DNA of 64,000 nucleotides from Bordetella parapertussis (GCA_945901825.1 CAMDMC010000007.1:1-64000), one strand, 5' to 3'; counted from the first letter of the stretch, positions 37,796 through 47,833 are shown. Notes: a model not told the origin generated them from the sequence alone. Numbers and translations are program-made.

Positions 37796-38248
37796 TTACC
37801 TCGAGGTCGGACAGGCCGACTGAGACGTAATAACTTTGACGCGTTGGTTAAAGTCACGCTGACTTAACGAACGAAAGACCGACAAGCTGGACACCCAGGG
37901 GATCAGATAAATGGCGGTCAGCGCAAAACAAAGCCCTGAGAAAAACCCTAACCAATTAAAAGGTGATAACCAAACCACCGACATCCAGAGAAGTGTGCAG
38001 CTTAGAAGTAACTTAAAAAAATAAGCAATAAGAACCGACAACGAGGAGGCCACGGTGTGGACGGACTGTGAGCCTACAGTGCGACGAATCTTCATCCAGA
38101 CCACCATGGCCAGATTCGCAAGCCAAATAGAACCGCCCCCCGCCAAGGCTGCAAGGCTGGCCTCACCCGAGCCATCCCATAGAAGCATTGCTAGCGATAC
38201 GCCGATCACAACAATGCCCTGAGCTGCAATAAATAGCTCCAAAATCAA
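37796..38248 (-). CDS. atpI: AtpI-like ATP synthase accessory membrane protein
   Basis: 150 residues from TTG 38248, with four hydrophobic helices. AtpI proteins help assemble the c-ring or supply ions. The open frame extends to an ATG at 38320, but that codon lies only four bases after the -10 box of the operon promoter, upstream of the expected transcript start. TTG 38248 has AAGGA seven bases upstream and begins directly at the first helix ([20 protein letters not shown]). Sequence is poorly conserved in this family, so the name rests partly on position. Confidence 0.8.
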   Translation of the reverse strand: MILELFIAAQGIVVIGVSLAMLLWDGSGEASLAALAGGGSIWLANLAMVVWMKIRRTVGSQSVHTVASSLSVLIAYFFKLLLSCTLLWMSVVWLSPFNWLGFFSGLCFALTAIYLIPWVSSLSVFRSLSQRDFNQRVKVITSQSACPTSR

Positions 38249-38323
38249 TGACTCGTCCTTATTTGTTCCGGGGGTCCCGTGCCAACCCAACGACCGAGGT
38301 ATTAGGAAAAAACCTAGCATGCG

Positions 38324-38352
38324 AGTTTAAGTCGATCGGCCGAACCTGTCAA
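38324..38352 (-). promoter_or_regulatory. Promoter of the atp operon
   Basis: On the minus strand: consensus -35 TTGACA (38347-38352), 17-base spacer, -10 TAAACT (38324-38329). Expected start near 38317. It lies in the short gap after parB, so the ATP synthase genes have their own promoter. Confidence 0.8.
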
Positions 38353-38374
38353 AGCACTTTCAAGGGATTGGGCC

Positions 38375-39298
38375 TTATTCAAAATGATCCTTTTCGGTGA
38401 CGATCTGAAGCCGGTCCAGGAAGCCGTTGAGTTCTTCCATGGACGCAAAACTAAGACGCATCTCGGCGCCTTTTTTCTTCGATAAAAGAACCACGGGCAG
38501 GCCCAACGACTCGGCAACCCGATTCTGCATGCTTAGCCAGTCTGAGGAGGGCCGCGTTAACGACTTGCCCCGGGGTCTAGGGCTGCTATCGGACGAAACA
38601 CCTTCGACCGCCTGAAACCCCAGCAGTCTTACTCGCTGCTCCACCTCCCTCACCGACAAGGCGTCAAGCTCAATGGTCTTCAAAAGTGCGCGCTGGGCAG
38701 ATTCGGGAAGGCTGAGCATGGCCCTGGCATGGCCGGCCTCGATAACGCCTTGGGCAAGGGCTTTCTGCACCAACGGGCTGCACTGCAACAAGCGCAAAAG
38801 ATTGGTGATGGCCGATCGCGAACGACCCAGAACGTCAGAGGCCTGTTCGTGGGTGAGCTTAAACTCCTCGATCAGCCGCTCGATGCCTCGGGCCTCTTCA
38901 AGCGCGTTAAGGTCCTCTCGCTGCAGGTTCTCAACAAGTGCCATGGCAAGCGCTGCCTTGTCGTCCACATCATGCACATAGACGGGTATTTCCTTTAAGC
39001 CCGCCAACTTCGAGGCACGGAAACGTCGCTCCCCTGCAATGATCTCGTACATGTCGCTGCCCTTAACAGGCCTGACTGCAATAGGCTGAATGAGCCCTTG
39101 CGCCTTGATGGACTCCGCCAGCTCAGCAATTGCACTCTCAGCAAACACCTGGCGAGGCTGGTAGCGTCCAGGTTGCAGCTGCTCAAGCGACAGAGTCTGG
39201 CTGTTGGCACTGGTCTCGTCCATGGGGTTTGAGCCGCCAAGCAAGGCCTCAAGTCCACGACCAAGTCCGCGCTTTTTAACTGATTTGGATGTCACCAT
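38375..39298 (-). CDS. parB: Chromosome partition protein ParB
   Basis: About 307 residues. N-terminal RGLGRGLEALLGG (ParA-stimulating Arg), CTPase/ParB core with QPGRYQPRQVF, IKAQGLIQPIAVRP and IAGERRFRASKLAG, then the HTH KLTHEQASDVLGRSRSAITN, and a C-terminal dimer domain. Binds parS; two such sites lie about 3.5 kb upstream at 42785-42838. ATG 39298 chosen so that the family N-terminus starts at once. Confidence 0.96.
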   Translation of the reverse strand: MVTSKSVKKRGLGRGLEALLGGSNPMDETSANSQTLSLEQLQPGRYQPRQVFAESAIAELAESIKAQGLIQPIAVRPVKGSDMYEIIAGERRFRASKLAGLKEIPVYVHDVDDKAALAMALVENLQREDLNALEEARGIERLIEEFKLTHEQASDVLGRSRSAITNLLRLLQCSPLVQKALAQGVIEAGHARAMLSLPESAQRALLKTIELDALSVREVEQRVRLLGFQAVEGVSSDSSPRPRGKSLTRPSSDWLSMQNRVAESLGLPVVLLSKKKGAEMRLSFASMEELNGFLDRLQIVTEKDHFE

Positions 39299-39323
39299 GA
39301 GGAAGTCCTTGTACAAGAATGGT

Positions 39324-40115
39324 TTAGGCTTGGACTGCCTGTCCGGGAATAAGCTTGAGCCGATCCATCAGCTCTTGAGCAAAGGCAAGGTACGCCACCG
39401 CGCCTCGGGAGGCTGGATCGTAAGCGAGCACTGACTGGCCGTGACTTGGAGCCTCGGCCAACCGAACGTTACGAGGAATGACCGTGTTAAAAACACGGTC
39501 TCCGAAGTGCTTAAGTAATTGGTCACTTACTTGTTGAGACAGTGTCATGCGAGGATCAAACATGACTCGCAAGAGACCAATGATCTTTAGATCTTTATTC
39601 AGGCCTCCATGCACCCGCTTAATGGAATTCACCAAATCGGACAAGCCCTCGAGGGCAAAATACTCGCACTGCATAGGAATAACAACGCCATGCGCCGCAC
39701 ACAGTCCATTTAAGGTAAGCAAAGAGAGCGAAGGTGGGCAATCAATAAGCACGACATCGTAGTCCACCGATGCGCCTCGAATCGCGTCCCGAAGTCGATG
39801 CTCACGCCGGTCGATGGAGACGAGCTCAACCTCTGCCCCTGCAAGCTCCCGATTAGAAGGTAAGAGGTCGTACCCGGCGGGGCTTTTAATCAGGCTGTCT
39901 TTCAAGGTCGAGAGGCCCAGCAAGACAGGGTAAACCGACTGCTCAACCTCCGCCTTGTCCACCCCGCTGCCCATGGTGGCATTGCCCTGAGGGTCAAGGT
40001 CAACAAGTAGCGTGCGACAGCCGAGGCGGGTCAAAGAGGCGGCAAGATTCACTGCCGTTGTGGTTTTGCCAACCCCGCCCTTTTGGTTTGCAATGCAGAA
40101 AACCTGCGCTAGCAT
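39324..40115 (-). CDS. parA: Chromosome partition ATPase ParA (Soj)
   Basis: About 263 residues. Deviant Walker A CIANQKGGVGKTTTAVNLAA, Walker A' DLDPQGNAT and Walker B VLIDCPPSLSLLT. Moves ParB-parS complexes on the nucleoid. ATG 40115 has GGAAGGA upstream and overlaps the end of rsmG by seven bases; the longer frame reads inside rsmG. Confidence 0.97.
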   Translation of the reverse strand: MLAQVFCIANQKGGVGKTTTAVNLAASLTRLGCRTLLVDLDPQGNATMGSGVDKAEVEQSVYPVLLGLSTLKDSLIKSPAGYDLLPSNRELAGAEVELVSIDRREHRLRDAIRGASVDYDVVLIDCPPSLSLLTLNGLCAAHGVVIPMQCEYFALEGLSDLVNSIKRVHGGLNKDLKIIGLLRVMFDPRMTLSQQVSDQLLKHFGDRVFNTVIPRNVRLAEAPSHGQSVLAYDPASRGAVAYLAFAQELMDRLKLIPGQAVQA

Positions 40116-40843
40116 GCGAATCCTTCCTTTGAGAGCCAGACCAGGTGGGATGCCTCCTGGCCTGGCAGGTAAACCGGCGTGATGTTGAAAAGGCGTACAC
40201 CCAACGACGGGTCCGCGTGACAATAGCCATGCTCACTGAGTCCAGTAACTCGATTAAGCTGGCCTGCCAGATACAGCCACATACCCGAAGGCACCAGCAA
40301 ATGATGCGTCCAGTTAATAAAGTCCCCAAGGCTAGCAAAGGCTCGACTTGAGACCATTTGGTAGGGCTCAAGGGGCTTCACCTGCCGAACATCGTCCTCA
40401 ATAACAGCAACCCTTGATCCCAGCTCCAACTGATGCACAACCCGGCGAAGAAAGGCTGCCTTCTTGCCCACTTTCTCAACCAAGGTTATGTGAAACAAAG
40501 GGCCCGCCAGAATGGCCCATGCAATGGCGGGTACCCCAGCCCCAGAGCCCACATCCATGACACGCAGTGGCCTGTCCGACGAGGCGCGCTGGAGGTCTGG
40601 AGGAAACTGTCTGAAAGTTAGTACCGACTCCACCAAATGACGGCGAACCTGCTCATCAAGATCATGAATAGCCGTTAAGTTGTGGACATGGTTCCAGGCG
40701 CGAAGAACGCGCAGAAACTCAACAAGGGCCTGCCTGTGCACGGGCGCAAGCACCTGACCAAGCTGCCGATCAAGGCTGTCTCCAATCTCCTTGGTCTCGT
40801 CTGAGCGCGACACCGAGGTTTGGTGCGTGGCTTTAGGCTGCAA
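40109..40843 (-). CDS. rsmG: 16S rRNA 7-methylguanosine-527 methyltransferase RsmG
   Basis: 244 residues from TTG 40843. SAM site [40 protein letters not shown] in the N-terminal helix and [18 protein letters not shown] 40843 overlaps the mnmG stop by 11 bases; GTG 40813 is an alternative. Loss of this enzyme gives low-level streptomycin resistance in other bacteria. Confidence 0.95.
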   Translation of the reverse strand: MQPKATHQTSVSRSDETKEIGDSLDRQLGQVLAPVHRQALVEFLRVLRAWNHVHNLTAIHDLDEQVRRHLVESVLTFRQFPPDLQRASSDRPLRVMDVGSGAGVPAIAWAILAGPLFHITLVEKVGKKAAFLRRVVHQLELGSRVAVIEDDVRQVKPLEPYQMVSSRAFASLGDFINWTHHLLVPSGMWLYLAGQLNRVTGLSEHGYCHADPSLGVRLFNITPVYLPGQEASHLVWLSKEGFAC

Positions 40844-42737
40844 GGCTTGCAGGATCTTTCACGGGGCCAGCACGATGACGCTTGATGTAAACCAAAAGAA
40901 TAGAGATGGCCGCCGGTGTAACACCTGAAATCCGAGAGGCCTGGTCGAGTGTTCGTGGCTGAATGCTCTGGAGTTTCTGGACCATCTCATTGGAGAGCCC
41001 GGCAAGCCCTTGGTAGACAAAATCATCCGGAATAGCGGTCTCAAGAAGCTGCTTTTGCCGATCAACCTCCTGCTGTTGACGCGAAAGATAGCCCGAGTAC
41101 TTCAGTTGAATAAGCACCTGTTCCAAGACGAATGGGGCAGGAGCAGGCTGCTCGCCGCGTTGCAAAAAGGGCGCAATGGCCTCATAGCATGTGGAGGGTC
41201 TTCTTAAAAGATCGGCGGCGGTCATTCGCCCCACGGAGGAGTAGCCCGGGTCCTCAAGGGCCAAGGTCTGCAGCTCTTTCGGTGACAGCATCGCCTGCTT
41301 TAGAAATGCAAATTCGGTCTCAATGGACTGACGCTTTTCGTTAAAGAGGCGCCATTGCGCCTCCGAAAGAAGCCCCAATCTCTTTGCCTGCTCGCATAGC
41401 CGAAGGTCAGCATTGTCTTCCCGTAGGCTGAGTCGATACTCTGCCCGGCTTGTGAACATGCGATAGGGCTCCGTGACCCCCTGGGTGATCAGGTCGTCAA
41501 CCAGAACACCAAGGTAGGACTCGTCTCGGCGAGGCACCCAGGCCTCTTGGCCCCGAAGACTTAAAACCGCATTGACGCCAGCCACCAGACCCTGGGCGGC
41601 GGCCTCTTCATAGCCGGTTGTGCCATTAATTTGACCAGCAAAGAATAAGCCCGCAATGGCCTTGGTCTCAAGGCTAGGCGAGAGTCCTCGCGGATCAAAA
41701 AAGTCGTATTCAATGGCATAGCCGGGACGAAGAATGTGCGCATCCTCAAGCCCTTTAATGGAGCGAACCAGTTGAACCTGCACGTCATAGGGCAGGCTTG
41801 TGGAAATGCCATTGGGATAGATCTCGTGGGTGGTGAGCCCCTCGGGTTCCAGGTAAATCTGATGGCTTGGCCGCTGGGAGAACCGGTGAACCTTGTCCTC
41901 AATCGACGGGCAATAGCGGGGCCCTACCCCCTCAATTACGCCGGAAAAGAGCGGGGATCGATCAAGGCCCGCGCGAATGAAGGCATGGGTCTCCTCATTG
42001 GTATGGGTCAACCAACAAGGTCGTTGCTCGGGATGAAGCGCACGCGACCCCCAGAAAGAAAAGGCTGGCTCCGGGTCATCCCCCGGTTGCATAGCAAGGC
42101 CCTCAAACTGAATTGAGCGGCCGTCAAGTCTGGGTGGCGTTCCGGTTTTTAGCCTGCCCTGCCCTAATCCAAGGTCTTTCAGGCGATCAGACAACCGCAG
42201 CGCCGCAGGCTCACCGGCCCGCCCTGCGGAATAATGATCAAGCCCGATGTGAATCTTGCCATTCAAGAAGGTGCCTGCCGTAAGAACAATGCGCGGTGCC
42301 TCAAAGAGCACCCCCGACTGCGTCTTGACACCGGTCACCTTGTGGGCATCCAACAGAATATCGTCCACCGCCTCCGCAAAAAGCCAGAGGTTTGGCTGGT
42401 TTTCAAGCCGCCCACGAATGGCCTGGCGATACAGAACCCTGTCGGCCTGGGCGCGGGTTGCACGCACAGCAGGGCCTTTTGACTGATTCAAAGTTCGAAA
42501 CTGAATGCCCGCCTCATCCGTTGCAATGGCCATGGCGCCGCCACAGGCGTCAATTTCCTTCACGAGATGGCCCTTGCCAATTCCACCAATCGAGGGGTTG
42601 CATGACATCTGGCCGAGGCTGTCGAGCGAATGGGTAATCAGCAGGGTCTTTGCACCCATGCGAGCCGCCGCCAGTGCAGCCTCCGTTCCCGCATGGCCAC
42701 CACCAACCACAATAAGTTCAAACCGCCCTGCTGCCAT
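40833..42737 (-). CDS. mnmG: tRNA uridine 5-carboxymethylaminomethyl modification enzyme MnmG (GidA)
   Basis: About 634 residues. FAD site [20 protein letters not shown], then [20 protein letters not shown], cysteine block [12 protein letters not shown], and [17 protein letters not shown]. Works with MnmE on wobble uridine 34; mnmE is encoded at 44513. ATG 42737 is chosen as it precedes the FAD motif directly. First gene of mnmG-rsmG-parA-parB. Confidence 0.96.
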   Translation of the reverse strand: MAAGRFELIVVGGGHAGTEAALAAARMGAKTLLITHSLDSLGQMSCNPSIGGIGKGHLVKEIDACGGAMAIATDEAGIQFRTLNQSKGPAVRATRAQADRVLYRQAIRGRLENQPNLWLFAEAVDDILLDAHKVTGVKTQSGVLFEAPRIVLTAGTFLNGKIHIGLDHYSAGRAGEPAALRLSDRLKDLGLGQGRLKTGTPPRLDGRSIQFEGLAMQPGDDPEPAFSFWGSRALHPEQRPCWLTHTNEETHAFIRAGLDRSPLFSGVIEGVGPRYCPSIEDKVHRFSQRPSHQIYLEPEGLTTHEIYPNGISTSLPYDVQVQLVRSIKGLEDAHILRPGYAIEYDFFDPRGLSPSLETKAIAGLFFAGQINGTTGYEEAAAQGLVAGVNAVLSLRGQEAWVPRRDESYLGVLVDDLITQGVTEPYRMFTSRAEYRLSLREDNADLRLCEQAKRLGLLSEAQWRLFNEKRQSIETEFAFLKQAMLSPKELQTLALEDPGYSSVGRMTAADLLRRPSTCYEAIAPFLQRGEQPAPAPFVLEQVLIQLKYSGYLSRQQQEVDRQKQLLETAIPDDFVYQGLAGLSNEMVQKLQSIQPRTLDQASRISGVTPAAISILLVYIKRHRAGPVKDPASLAA

Positions 42738-42784
42738 CAGACCAAAGGCTCCCCATGAGAGTGTGAATGACACCGGATGCGCAA

Positions 42785-42800
42785 TGTTTCACGTGAAACC
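42785..42800. other. parS site 1
   Basis: TGTTTCACGTGAAACC, 15 of 16 bases of the bacterial parS consensus palindrome TGTTTCACGTGAAACA. Located 48 bases upstream of the mnmG start. Confidence 0.95.
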
Positions 42801-42822
42801 CCAGCCAATTCCTTGTGCCGCT

Positions 42823-42838
42823 TGTTTCACGTGAAACA
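42823..42838. other. parS site 2
   Basis: TGTTTCACGTGAAACA, a perfect 16-base parS palindrome, 38 bases from site 1. ParB from the nearby parAB genes should bind both. The centre of the pair lies about 5.6 kb from dnaA, a normal distance for an origin-proximal centromere. Confidence 0.97.
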
Positions 42839-42929
42839 AGTCTTGGGGTCTACTGCAAACCGGTAAGATTCGCATTGTATTTCAATTAAGCAAAAACCCC
42901 CAAAGACACCCGCCGCGAGAGCAAGAGCC

Positions 42930-43931
42930 TTGACCGAGACCAAAAGCACCATCGCCCTAACCATAGGTGACCCCTCGGGCATTGGACCCGAACTCTGTAT
43001 CAAGGCAGCCAAACACCTTAGTGCCCGCCCCAATGCGGTCAGCCTGCGCTTATTTGGCGACCTTGCCCACCTTCAAACGGTCAACAGCCTGCTTGGCACA
43101 CCACTCGAAGACACTGCACTCACTCAGATAACCGAGGACACAGGCTCCTTTGGCCCTTACCCCATTGGCAAAGTGTCCGCCGCCTCGGGACAGGCAGCCT
43201 ATCAGGCCGTAGTCGCCGCAGCCCAGGCCTGTCTCTCACACAAGGTGACTGGGATGGTCACGGCCCCCCTTAACAAAGAAGCCCTGCACTTGGCCGGGCA
43301 TCCATGGCCTGGTCACACTGAATTGCTCGCGCATTTAAGCAAGCCCGGGGACCCACCGCCCGTCCGCATGCTGTTGATCAATCCTGAATTACGCGTGCTC
43401 TTACACACCATCCACATTCCGCTGCATGAGGTCGCCTCCCGCATCACCCGGCATGACCTGCTGGAAACCATTGAAATCGCCCATCGCTGCGGCCACCAAT
43501 ACGGCAAGCCCATTCCAAACCTTGCGGTTGCAGCCCTCAACCCCCATGCCTCCGAAGGCGGCGCCATCGGCGATGAGGATCTAACCATCGTGGGCCCTGC
43601 TATTGCAATCGCCCAGTCCCGCGGCATTCATGTAACCGGCCCCTGGCCAGCCGACACCGTCTTCATGCGTGCGCGACAGAACCCCGCCAATATCCACTTG
43701 GTCATTGCCCTCTACCATGATCAAGGCCTTATTCCCATCAAGTACCTCGGCCTTGACCACGGTGTGAACATTACCCTGGGCCTACCCTTTATTCGTACCA
43801 GCGTCGACCATGGCACAGCCTTCGACATCGCCCATCAATGGCGGGCGAGCCCAGCATCCCTCCTCCAAGCCATTGCCCAAGCTGAAAAAATGATTCAGGC
43901 CACACCAATACAAGCCCCACCCAGTCACTAA
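42930..43931 (+). CDS. pdxA: 4-hydroxythreonine-4-phosphate dehydrogenase PdxA
   Basis: 333 residues from TTG 42930. Oxidises 4-phosphohydroxy-L-threonine in pyridoxal phosphate synthesis. Family blocks: LTIGDPSGIGPEL, TAPLNKEALHLAGHPWPGHT, ALNPHASEGG, and ALYHDQGLIPIKYLG with metal-binding His residues. Divergent from mnmG; the parS pair lies between. The next gene, asparaginase-like, follows after 12 bases. Confidence 0.94.
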   Translation: MTETKSTIALTIGDPSGIGPELCIKAAKHLSARPNAVSLRLFGDLAHLQTVNSLLGTPLEDTALTQITEDTGSFGPYPIGKVSAASGQAAYQAVVAAAQACLSHKVTGMVTAPLNKEALHLAGHPWPGHTELLAHLSKPGDPPPVRMLLINPELRVLLHTIHIPLHEVASRITRHDLLETIEIAHRCGHQYGKPIPNLAVAALNPHASEGGAIGDEDLTIVGPAIAIAQSRGIHVTGPWPADTVFMRARQNPANIHLVIALYHDQGLIPIKYLGLDHGVNITLGLPFIRTSVDHGTAFDIAHQWRASPASLLQAIAQAEKMIQATPIQAPPSH

Positions 43932-43943
43932 AAACTGCACCCT

Positions 43944-44498
43944 ATGCCACGATCCACCCCCACCCGACCTCCCGCACTTGCGATTCTCACCACCGGAGGC
44001 ACCTTTGAGAAGCGCTACCTTGACGCCCTTGGAGAGCTAGGCTTTGCTGGAAGTTGCCTAGAAACGCTGACAAGAAATGCAAGACTTGCCCAACAACCCC
44101 GCATTGAGCAGGTCATGCTTCTTGACAGCCTTCTGATGGGCGACAAAGAACGCGACGTCATTGTGAATCGCATCCTCAAAGCAAAAGAGCGCCACCTGGT
44201 GATTATTCACGGTACCGACACCATGACTACGACAGCGCTAGCCATAAAAAGCCGCCTTGACAAAGAACTTAAGAAAACCGTTGTGCTCACTGGTGCTATG
44301 GTGCCCGTGGCCCACCAGGATTCCGATGGCTTTTTTAACCTCGGCCTTGCTGTAGCCGCCTGCCAGCTTGCAAAGCCAGGGGTTTACATTGCAATGTCTG
44401 GGCGTATCTACGAGGCCGGTTCGGTTAAAAAAGACCGTCGAAAGAAGTTATTTCTTCCAACCAGCTCGCCCCAGCCCAGAGCCTCTGCCAAATCCTAA
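43944..44498 (+). CDS. Single-domain asparaginase-like protein
   Basis: 184 residues. Contains the N-terminal asparaginase domain only: first catalytic Thr in ILTTGGTFEKRY, second in VIIHGTDTMTTTA (Thr-Asp pair) and VVLTGAMVPVAHQDSDGFFN. The usual C-terminal domain of about 120 residues is absent, and the protein ends in a basic/Ser tail (KKDRRKKLFLPTSSPQPRAS). Short forms like this are known in Burkholderiales; whether they hydrolyse asparagine is unknown. Co-directional with pdxA and convergent with mnmE. Confidence 0.8.
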   Translation: MPRSTPTRPPALAILTTGGTFEKRYLDALGELGFAGSCLETLTRNARLAQQPRIEQVMLLDSLLMGDKERDVIVNRILKAKERHLVIIHGTDTMTTTALAIKSRLDKELKKTVVLTGAMVPVAHQDSDGFFNLGLAVAACQLAKPGVYIAMSGRIYEAGSVKKDRRKKLFLPTSSPQPRASAKS

Positions 44499-44512
44499 CC
44501 GTCCTCAGACCC

Positions 44513-45889
44513 CTACTTCCCTATACAGAACCGACTGAAAATATCTCCCAACAAGTCGTCGCTGGTCCGACGACCCAGAATTTCACCCAATAAGTCTTGT
44601 GCAAGTCGAAGATGCTCGGCCAAAAGCTCTAAAGAGTCGAGCCGAGTATGCTCCTGCGCCTCAATAAGCTGAGCCTTCACACGATTGAGGGCATCAAGAT
44701 GCCTCTGTCGAGCCGCAAAAAGACTTCCGCCCTCGGCCTGGTCTGTGGAAACAAACGAAATAATCGCCCGCCCTAAAACATCAAGCCCCTTGCCCGTCCG
44801 GGCGGAAACAAAAAACGTTGGCGGCTCTCTGTCCTCAGAACTCGCGCGGGCCTCGGGAATGAGATCCACCTTATTGACAATTCTCCAGACCTTGACCCCG
44901 ACAGGTGCGTTTTGAAGGCATTGACGAAACAACGCCTCATTCTCACTCCCTCTTGCCTGAACATCTTCCACAAAAAGAACAAGGTCTGCCACCTTTAGCG
45001 ATTGCCAGGTTCGCTCAATGCCTAACCGCTCCACGGGCTCTTGCGCATCCCGAAGCCCGGCGGTATCAGTGAGAAGAAAATGCACGCCCTGCACTAACAC
45101 CTCTTCGGTCAATCGGTCCCGAGTCGTTCCCGGTTGATCCGACACAATTGCCACCTCGTCATGACTCAAAGCATTCATTAGTGAGGACTTGCCAGCATTG
45201 GGGCTTCCCAAAAGAACAACTCGACAACCTTCCTTTAATCGCAGCCCTGAGCCCACCGACTCAAGAACCTCATCGACAGCCCGTCGGATCACGGCCATAC
45301 GCTGGTTAAGGCTTTGTCCCAGTTCGAGGCCGTCAATCTCCTCGTCCGAAAAATCCAGGTGGGCCTCCACGAGCACGCGAAAGTCGATAAGCTGAGCCTG
45401 CAAATGGTGAATGGTTTTACTAAAAAGGCCCGATAAGGAACGCACCGCCGCCCTCAGGCTCCTGGACGATTGAGCCTCAATAATGTCGGCCACGGCCTCG
45501 GCCTGCACCAGGTCAAGACGATCATTGAGAAAGGCCCGTTGTGTGAACTCACCCGGCTCGGCAAGCCGTATTGGATTGGCCGAGCAGGAAAAACTCAGAC
45601 AGGCTTGAAGCACCGCACGCGGGGCAGCTCGACCCCCATGGCCCTGAAGCTCCAGGCTGTCTTCGCCCGTAAACGAACGTGGCCCGCGAAAAAAAAGGGC
45701 AAGCCCCTCATCAAGCGGCTCACCCTTGGGTGACAGGAAGACTGAAAAGACTGCACGACGTTCAGCCAAATGCTTACCAGTAAGTTTCTGACCAAGCCAA
45801 TACGACGACGGACCCGAAACTCTTACGATACCAATTGCCCCCATACCCTCCCCCGTTGCTATTGCAACGATGGTGTCCTTAGGTGGCAT
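44513..45889 (-). CDS. mnmE: tRNA modification GTPase MnmE (TrmE)
   Basis: About 458 residues. N-terminal folate-binding domain (IVAIATGEGMGAIGIVRVSG), helical domain, inserted G domain with GSPNAGKSSLMNAL, DQPGTTRD, DTAGLRD and NKVD, and the C-terminal FCIGK with the essential Cys. Partner of MnmG. ATG 45889 overlaps the end of yidC by 11 bases. Full length. Confidence 0.96.
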   Translation of the reverse strand: MPPKDTIVAIATGEGMGAIGIVRVSGPSSYWLGQKLTGKHLAERRAVFSVFLSPKGEPLDEGLALFFRGPRSFTGEDSLELQGHGGRAAPRAVLQACLSFSCSANPIRLAEPGEFTQRAFLNDRLDLVQAEAVADIIEAQSSRSLRAAVRSLSGLFSKTIHHLQAQLIDFRVLVEAHLDFSDEEIDGLELGQSLNQRMAVIRRAVDEVLESVGSGLRLKEGCRVVLLGSPNAGKSSLMNALSHDEVAIVSDQPGTTRDRLTEEVLVQGVHFLLTDTAGLRDAQEPVERLGIERTWQSLKVADLVLFVEDVQARGSENEALFRQCLQNAPVGVKVWRIVNKVDLIPEARASSEDREPPTFFVSARTGKGLDVLGRAIISFVSTDQAEGGSLFAARQRHLDALNRVKAQLIEAQEHTRLDSLELLAEHLRLAQDLLGEILGRRTSDDLLGDIFSRFCIGK

Positions 45890-47582
45890 TAAACCTCTTG
45901 GTAATAACCCACTGTTGTGCAATCGACACCAGGTTGTTCACAAGCCAGTACAGCACAAGGCCGGCAGGAAAAAAGAAAAAGAAGACAGAAAAAATAAGCG
46001 GCATAAACATCATTACCTTGGCCTGCACCGGATCGGGGGGTGGCGGGTTAAGCTTGGTCTGGATAAACATGGTTATAGCCATAACGACAGGCAAGATGTA
46101 AAAGGGGTCCGGGTGCGATAAGTCGTTAATCCATAAAATCCAAGGCGCATTGCGCATCTCCACGCTGGCAAGCAGCACCCAGTAGAGCGCAATAAACACG
46201 GGAATCTGGATAAGAATAGGTAGGCAACCGCCTAAAGGGTTGATCTTTTCATTTTTATAGAGCTCCATCATGGCCTGGTTCATCTTGGCCTTATCGTTGA
46301 TGTAGCGCTCACGAATCTGCACAAGCCGGGGGGACACCGCCTTCATTTTCGCCATTGACTTGTAGCTTGCGGCTGACAGCGGGTAGAAAATGAGCTTAAT
46401 GATGAGGGTTAGCAAGACAATCGCCCAGCCCCAGTTGTTGACAAGCTTATGTAGCTGCTCCAAAAGCCAGTAAATGGGCTTGGCCAAGAACGTAAGCCAG
46501 CCATAATCCACCACCAAGTCAAGGCCAGGGGCAAGTGCTTCAAGCACCCGTTGCTCTTGGGGCCCCACATACAGAACCGCCTCATGGGTCTGTTGTGCAC
46601 CCGGAGCAATGGTTTGAATGGGCTGAATCATGCCCACCGCAAAAAGCCCTTCACCCACCTTTCGAGAGAAAAACTCTCGTACGCGGTCATTGCCAAGCAC
46701 CCAAGCCGAAACAAAGTAATGCTGAATAAAACCAACCCAACCATCGGACGCCGTCTTTACATGGGACTGGTTGGTCTTCTCAATCTCAGAAAAGGTGACC
46801 TTCTGGAACTTGCCCTGATCGGTGTAAAGCGCCGGTCCGGTAAAAGTCATATAAAGCGAGCTCTCCCCTGGAGGTGCGCGATCATTTCGAAGAAGCTGGT
46901 AATAGATGGACGGTGTAATAGCATCGGCACCCGTATTCACAATGGTGTGAACAACCTTAACTTGATGGCCTGTTTCACTTAATGAGATAGCCTTAAGCAG
47001 CTTGACCCCGCCCGACTCCGCAACCAGCCGAAGCTCCCGCTCTGGGTTTTGACCCCCCTGAAGAGGAAGTCGCTCAAAGACAATCGTATGGTTAGGCGGA
47101 CTAACACCCCCCGCAGTTGCAAAGACCAGCCCTGTCTGCGCCTCATACCGCGAGTCCACACTATCATCAAAGAGACGAACGAACCCACCCGAGTAGTCGT
47201 TGGACTGCTGCGAAAGCAGCGTGGCCTTCACGATACGACCGCCGACGGAGTCAATAACGAGTTCCAGATCACGGTTTTTAATAACAATCCGATCACCAGC
47301 GGAGACCGCAGCACTGGACGCAATCGACGAATCTGTTGGGGCAAGCCCAATCGCCTGCTCGGGCCTTAGAGACGGTTGCGGAATGGTTGCATCGGTTGCT
47401 GAAGATGGTGGCGACGTCCCCGCGCCACCGGAGAGCGGCAGCCCCGCAGCGGGTTGGGCCGTGGATGACACATGCGTTGAAACGGTCGGCCCACCGGTGG
47501 CCGACTGCCGCATCCAAGCATCCCAGAGCAGAAACAAAGAAACCATAAAAACAACTAACAAAATTGATCGACGCGTATCCAT
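45879..47582 (-). CDS. yidC: Membrane protein insertase YidC
   Basis: 567 residues. N-terminal signal anchor (RRSILLVVFMVSLFLLWDAW), large periplasmic beta domain, then five core membrane helices with the Arg of the hydrophilic groove (AASYKSMAKMKAVSPRLVQI), PLGGCLPILIQIPVFIALYW and FPAGLVLYWLVNNLVSIAQQ. Inserts Sec-dependent and independent proteins such as the ATP synthase c subunit encoded nearby. ATG 47582. Confidence 0.97.
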   Translation of the reverse strand: MDTRRSILLVVFMVSLFLLWDAWMRQSATGGPTVSTHVSSTAQPAAGLPLSGGAGTSPPSSATDATIPQPSLRPEQAIGLAPTDSSIASSAAVSAGDRIVIKNRDLELVIDSVGGRIVKATLLSQQSNDYSGGFVRLFDDSVDSRYEAQTGLVFATAGGVSPPNHTIVFERLPLQGGQNPERELRLVAESGGVKLLKAISLSETGHQVKVVHTIVNTGADAITPSIYYQLLRNDRAPPGESSLYMTFTGPALYTDQGKFQKVTFSEIEKTNQSHVKTASDGWVGFIQHYFVSAWVLGNDRVREFFSRKVGEGLFAVGMIQPIQTIAPGAQQTHEAVLYVGPQEQRVLEALAPGLDLVVDYGWLTFLAKPIYWLLEQLHKLVNNWGWAIVLLTLIIKLIFYPLSAASYKSMAKMKAVSPRLVQIRERYINDKAKMNQAMMELYKNEKINPLGGCLPILIQIPVFIALYWVLLASVEMRNAPWILWINDLSHPDPFYILPVVMAITMFIQTKLNPPPPDPVQAKVMMFMPLIFSVFFFFFPAGLVLYWLVNNLVSIAQQWVITKRFNAT

Positions 47583-47589
47583 AGCCAGA

Positions 47590-47829
47590 TTAACCCTTGA
47601 TAACTTGTGCAGGAAACGCCGCGGGGACTGGGTCGTAACCAAAGCCCCCGCCTGGGCGACATCGGCACAAACGAGAAGCCGTTAGCCGAGTCGCTGTAAA
47701 TAAACCATGCGTTTGATAGGATTCCATCGCGTAATCCGAACAGGATGGAAAAAAACGACAGCGAGGCCCAATAACGAGCCGGATTGATAACTGATAGCCT
47801 CGAATAAATAAGCAGATAAATCGGTTCAT
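47590..47829 (-). CDS. yidD: Membrane protein insertion efficiency factor YidD
   Basis: 79 residues. Signature GPRCRFFPSCSDYAMESYQTHG with three cysteines, and RCRPGGGFGYDPVP. Assists YidC. ATG 47829 leaves four bases to rnpA; a longer start at 47853 would overlap rnpA by 20 bases. Confidence 0.93.
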   Translation of the reverse strand: MNRFICLFIRGYQLSIRLVIGPRCRFFPSCSDYAMESYQTHGLFTATRLTASRLCRCRPGGGFGYDPVPAAFPAQVIKG

Positions 47830-47833
47830 GAGG

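Noticed and set aside
46971..46986. Third parS-like start TGTTTCAC inside yidC
   Set aside because: Only the left half matches; the right half reads TTAATGAG and forms no palindrome.
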